The position numbers were made by a program, and so were the translations under genes. A stretch of 64,000 nucleotides of DNA from JBCDJG01 sp038748065 (GTDB lineage Bacteria > Pseudomonadota > Gammaproteobacteria > Pseudomonadales > Halieaceae). The notes beneath the pieces were generated by a model, which worked only from the letters and a program-made list of their open reading frames with translations, did not search any database and was not told the DNA's origin. The stretch covers positions 47,071 through 111,070 of the forward strand of contig JBCDJG010000011.1 of assembly GCA_038748065.1 (NCBI GenBank), given 5' to 3'. Positions 62,180-64,000 of the stretch are shown in pieces. How positions within the stretch are numbered: position 1 is the stretch's first letter; each line of letters begins with the position of its first letter.

Positions 62180-63493
62180 TTATGTCGGCTGGGCCGCCTG
62201 CTCATCCTGTTGCTCATGTTCGCGCTCCTGAAAGCGGCGCCCTAGGTAAATGCCGAGGCCCGCCCAGGCGGCAGCGATGGTGGCGCCGACCAGGGCCACG
62301 CCCGCCATCCCAAGGCCTAAAATCGCAGTAAGACCGGTGAAAGACCAGGCCCAGAACACATCACCGCCGCGATAGACCACCACATCGGCGACTTGTTTGG
62401 CTTTAAAACGGGTCTCGCGGTCGACGGCCGTAAACAGCATCTCCCGTGCCGGGCGCGTCACGCCATAGTTGCCGGCACGGCGGAAGATCTGTAAGCCCAC
62501 GACCACCCACAACATGGGCACCAGCGCCACGGTCAACAGGCCACCGACAATCAGCACGGGAATCAGAGCCAGCGTAGCGGCAAGCCCGAAGCGCTGGGTG
62601 AGGCGCGAGGTCAGGAACAAGCCGAAGAGCATGGTCAGCGTGTTTACGACTAAATCCATGAAGCCCCAGATCTGCGTGCGCTCTTCAGAGGAGTAGGCAG
62701 CCATCAGGTTTTTGAGCTCGAAATAGACGAAGGAGCCGATACCCGTGTAGAGAAAAATAAACGCACCGATAGCCAGCAGGTAGGGGCTCTGCAGAAATAC
62801 GCGATAGCCGCTTAATGGATTCCCACCCAGCTTCTGATCCACGATATGTGCTGCTCCAACGCCTCCATGAACCGAGCCCAACTCTTTTGCGCCGAGGCGC
62901 TGGAGGAAAAAGATCAACGGGATGGTGGCGCACAGGACAGCGCTGGCGATCAACAGCAGGTTGTTGTTGCCAAGCTCGGTGGCGAACAGCACTGGAACGG
63001 AAGGTCCTACCATCGCGCCGACGCTGGCGCCGGTCGTGATAAAGGCAAACAGCCGTTGCGACTGCTCCGTGCTGTATAGGTCACTCATGAAGCTCCAGAA
63101 CACTGAGACCTGGAACAGGCTGAACACGCTTACCCAGACGTAAAAGAAGCGATTGACCAGATCGGGATCGGGCAGGGCGGTGGTCAACAGATAGACCGCG
63201 ACAAAGCTAGCCGCAAAGAAGGCGTAAACCCCGGGCACCAGGATTTTCAGCCGAAGTCTGGATGCGGCCAAACCGTAGAGCGCCGTGGCGATAAAGCTGA
63301 ACAAGAAGGTGAAGGTCCAAAGCGTGCTGACCTCCGCGTCGCTCCAGTCGCTGGCCATGCTGTCACGCACCGGTCGCAGCACGTAGTAGCCGGCCATCAG
63401 CATGAACACGAGCGCAAAGGAGCCCAAGGTGGCTCGCAGCTCATGGGCCTCGATCAGCGAGAGTTTTTTCATCAGGCGCGCGAAGGGACTCAC
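62180..63493 (-). CDS. NTP/NDP exchange-type (ATP/ADP translocase-like) MFS transporter
   Basis: About 437 residues with twelve hydrophobic segments. I take GTG 63493 as start, giving SPFARLMKKLSLIEAHELRATL, which matches the family; a frame start 42 bp upstream is possible. The sequence AGYYVLRPVRDSMASDW and the middle FRRAGNYGVTRPAREMLFTAVDRETRFKAKQ are strong family marks of the branch that includes the ATP/ADP translocases of intracellular bacteria. Free-living relatives have unknown substrates. Here it is upstream of an SDR gene and divergent from an indolepyruvate ferredoxin oxidoreductase gene. Confidence 0.85.
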   Translation of the reverse strand: MSPFARLMKKLSLIEAHELRATLGSFALVFMLMAGYYVLRPVRDSMASDWSDAEVSTLWTFTFLFSFIATALYGLAASRLRLKILVPGVYAFFAASFVAVYLLTTALPDPDLVNRFFYVWVSVFSLFQVSVFWSFMSDLYSTEQSQRLFAFITTGASVGAMVGPSVPVLFATELGNNNLLLIASAVLCATIPLIFFLQRLGAKELGSVHGGVGAAHIVDQKLGGNPLSGYRVFLQSPYLLAIGAFIFLYTGIGSFVYFELKNLMAAYSSEERTQIWGFMDLVVNTLTMLFGLFLTSRLTQRFGLAATLALIPVLIVGGLLTVALVPMLWVVVGLQIFRRAGNYGVTRPAREMLFTAVDRETRFKAKQVADVVVYRGGDVFWAWSFTGLTAILGLGMAGVALVGATIAAAWAGLGIYLGRRFQEREHEQQDEQAAQPT

Positions 63494-63559
63494 GGCGGCA
63501 TCACTCGGGTTACAGTCAGCGCGCAAGAATAGCACGCCAAGTTCGCCGATCTTTTATAT

Positions 63560-63587
63560 TTGTCGTCGTGCAAAAATAAGGTAATCT
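63560..63587 (+). promoter_or_regulatory. Possible promoter of the indolepyruvate oxidoreductase gene
   Basis: TTGTCG (63560-63565) and TAATCT (63582-63587) are 16 bases apart, 63 bp upstream of the ATG at 63650. Both boxes deviate from consensus, so the call is weak. Confidence 0.35.
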
Positions 63588-63649
63588 AGGGTGCGTGGAG
63601 CGCTTCGTGCCCCGCGAGAATACAGAGATAACAAAATCGCCAAAGAATC

Positions 63650-64000
63650 ATGATCAGCCTTGACGATAAGTACGATTTGAAAGCAAACAGCGCCATGCTC
63701 TCGGGGACACAGGCCCTGGTGCGCCTTGCGCTGCAGCAACAGCGGGTAGATGCCGAGGCCGGCCTCAATACGGGCGCTTATATCTCCGGCTACCGTGGCT
63801 CACCACTCGGTGGCCTCGATGCGGCGTTCTGGGCGGCGGGTTCACGCATTGAGGAGGCGAATATTCATTTCCAGCCGGGCGTCAATGAAGATCTCGCGGC
63901 AACCGCGGTTTGGGGTAGTCAGCAGTTTGACCTCCTGGACCAGCCGCTGGTCGATGGCGTCTACGGCATGTGGTATGGCAAGGGGCCGGGCGTCGATCGC
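63650..64000 (+). CDS. Indolepyruvate ferredoxin oxidoreductase family protein, 3' end cut by the window
   Basis: The ATG at 63650 opens a frame that stays open to the window's end (117 codons). The sequence begins MISLDDKYDLKANSAMLSG, then GAYISGYRGSPLGGLD and FQPGVNEDLAATAVWGSQQ, which match the N-terminal pyrimidine/thiamine-binding domain of the long indolepyruvate ferredoxin oxidoreductases. These convert aryl pyruvates to aryl-acetyl-CoA with ferredoxin as acceptor and are usually over 1100 residues, so most of the gene lies beyond the window. It is divergent from the transporter gene. No strong ribosome site is visible. Confidence 0.9.
   Translation, partial: MISLDDKYDLKANSAMLSGTQALVRLALQQQRVDAEAGLNTGAYISGYRGSPLGGLDAAFWAAGSRIEEANIHFQPGVNEDLAATAVWGSQQFDLLDQPLVDGVYGMWYGKGPGVDR

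Noticed and set aside
1..64000. CRISPR arrays, tRNA, rRNA, insertion sequences, phage genes
   Set aside because: I looked for regularly spaced repeats, tRNA-like cloverleaf sequence, transposase motifs and phage structural genes and saw none that could be supported.

Overview
The window looks like chromosomal DNA of a free-living, GC-rich marine gammaproteobacterium, probably of the Halieaceae/OM60-like kind. That placement is inferred from gene content: TonB receptor, sarcosine oxidase, acyl-CoA enzymes, many SDRs, P450, aryl/acyl-CoA ligases and several TetR regulators. I see no rRNA, tRNA, CRISPR array, insertion sequence or phage gene. The window holds about 56 protein genes, two degraded gene remnants and one gene broken by an in-frame stop.

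Layout. 1-5.1 kb: end of a 7TM/transglutaminase-like protein with its ATP-grasp partner, an M81 (MlrC-like) peptidase, a macrodomain protein and an EthD-like protein. 5.1-10.4 kb: NTF2-like protein, two glutathione transferases, a membrane-anchored serine hydrolase and a JmjC-like cupin. 10.4-16.9 kb: acyl-CoA metabolism (FadJ-like bifunctional enzyme with a thiolase scrap behind it, crotonase, TetR, HSD10-like SDR), a proline-iminopeptidase-like hydrolase and an Ala-rich lipoprotein. 16.9-27.1 kb: a likely aromatic or heteroaromatic acid pathway with VOC protein, two acyl/aryl-CoA ligases, two related flavin monooxygenases, flavodoxin-like reductase, BASS transporter, maleate isomerase and LLM oxidoreductase. 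27.2-30 kb: YkvI-like membrane protein, pirin and TetR. 30-35 kb: heterotetrameric sarcosine oxidase operon soxBDAG.

35-48.6 kb is the most striking region. An M55 D-aminopeptidase-like gene, a serine hydrolase-amidohydrolase fusion, a TonB receptor, a CPBP membrane protease, a POT peptide transporter, a class III aminotransferase, a TetR regulator, a proline iminopeptidase, a cupin dioxygenase, a carboxymuconolactone-decarboxylase-like protein and an NTF2-like protein are arranged around four intergenic copies of one 28-bp inverted repeat (ATAAAATAACAT-N4-ATGTTATTTTAT). The copies overlap likely promoters. I read this as one locally regulated uptake-and-breakdown system for an unknown, probably peptide-like, compound, controlled by the TetR protein encoded inside it.

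48.6-64 kb: a DUF4149-like membrane protein, a 1327-residue exported Cys-rich repeat protein containing a 435-residue duplicated block, a P450, two Lrp/AsnC regulators, an ilvB-like acetolactate synthase gene interrupted by an in-frame TAA, a LysR regulator, DJ-1/PfpI, an exported alpha/beta hydrolase, a TPR protein, an SDR, an NTP/NDP-exchange-type transporter and the start of an indolepyruvate ferredoxin oxidoreductase gene running off the window. No gene-free stretch exceeds 300 bases.
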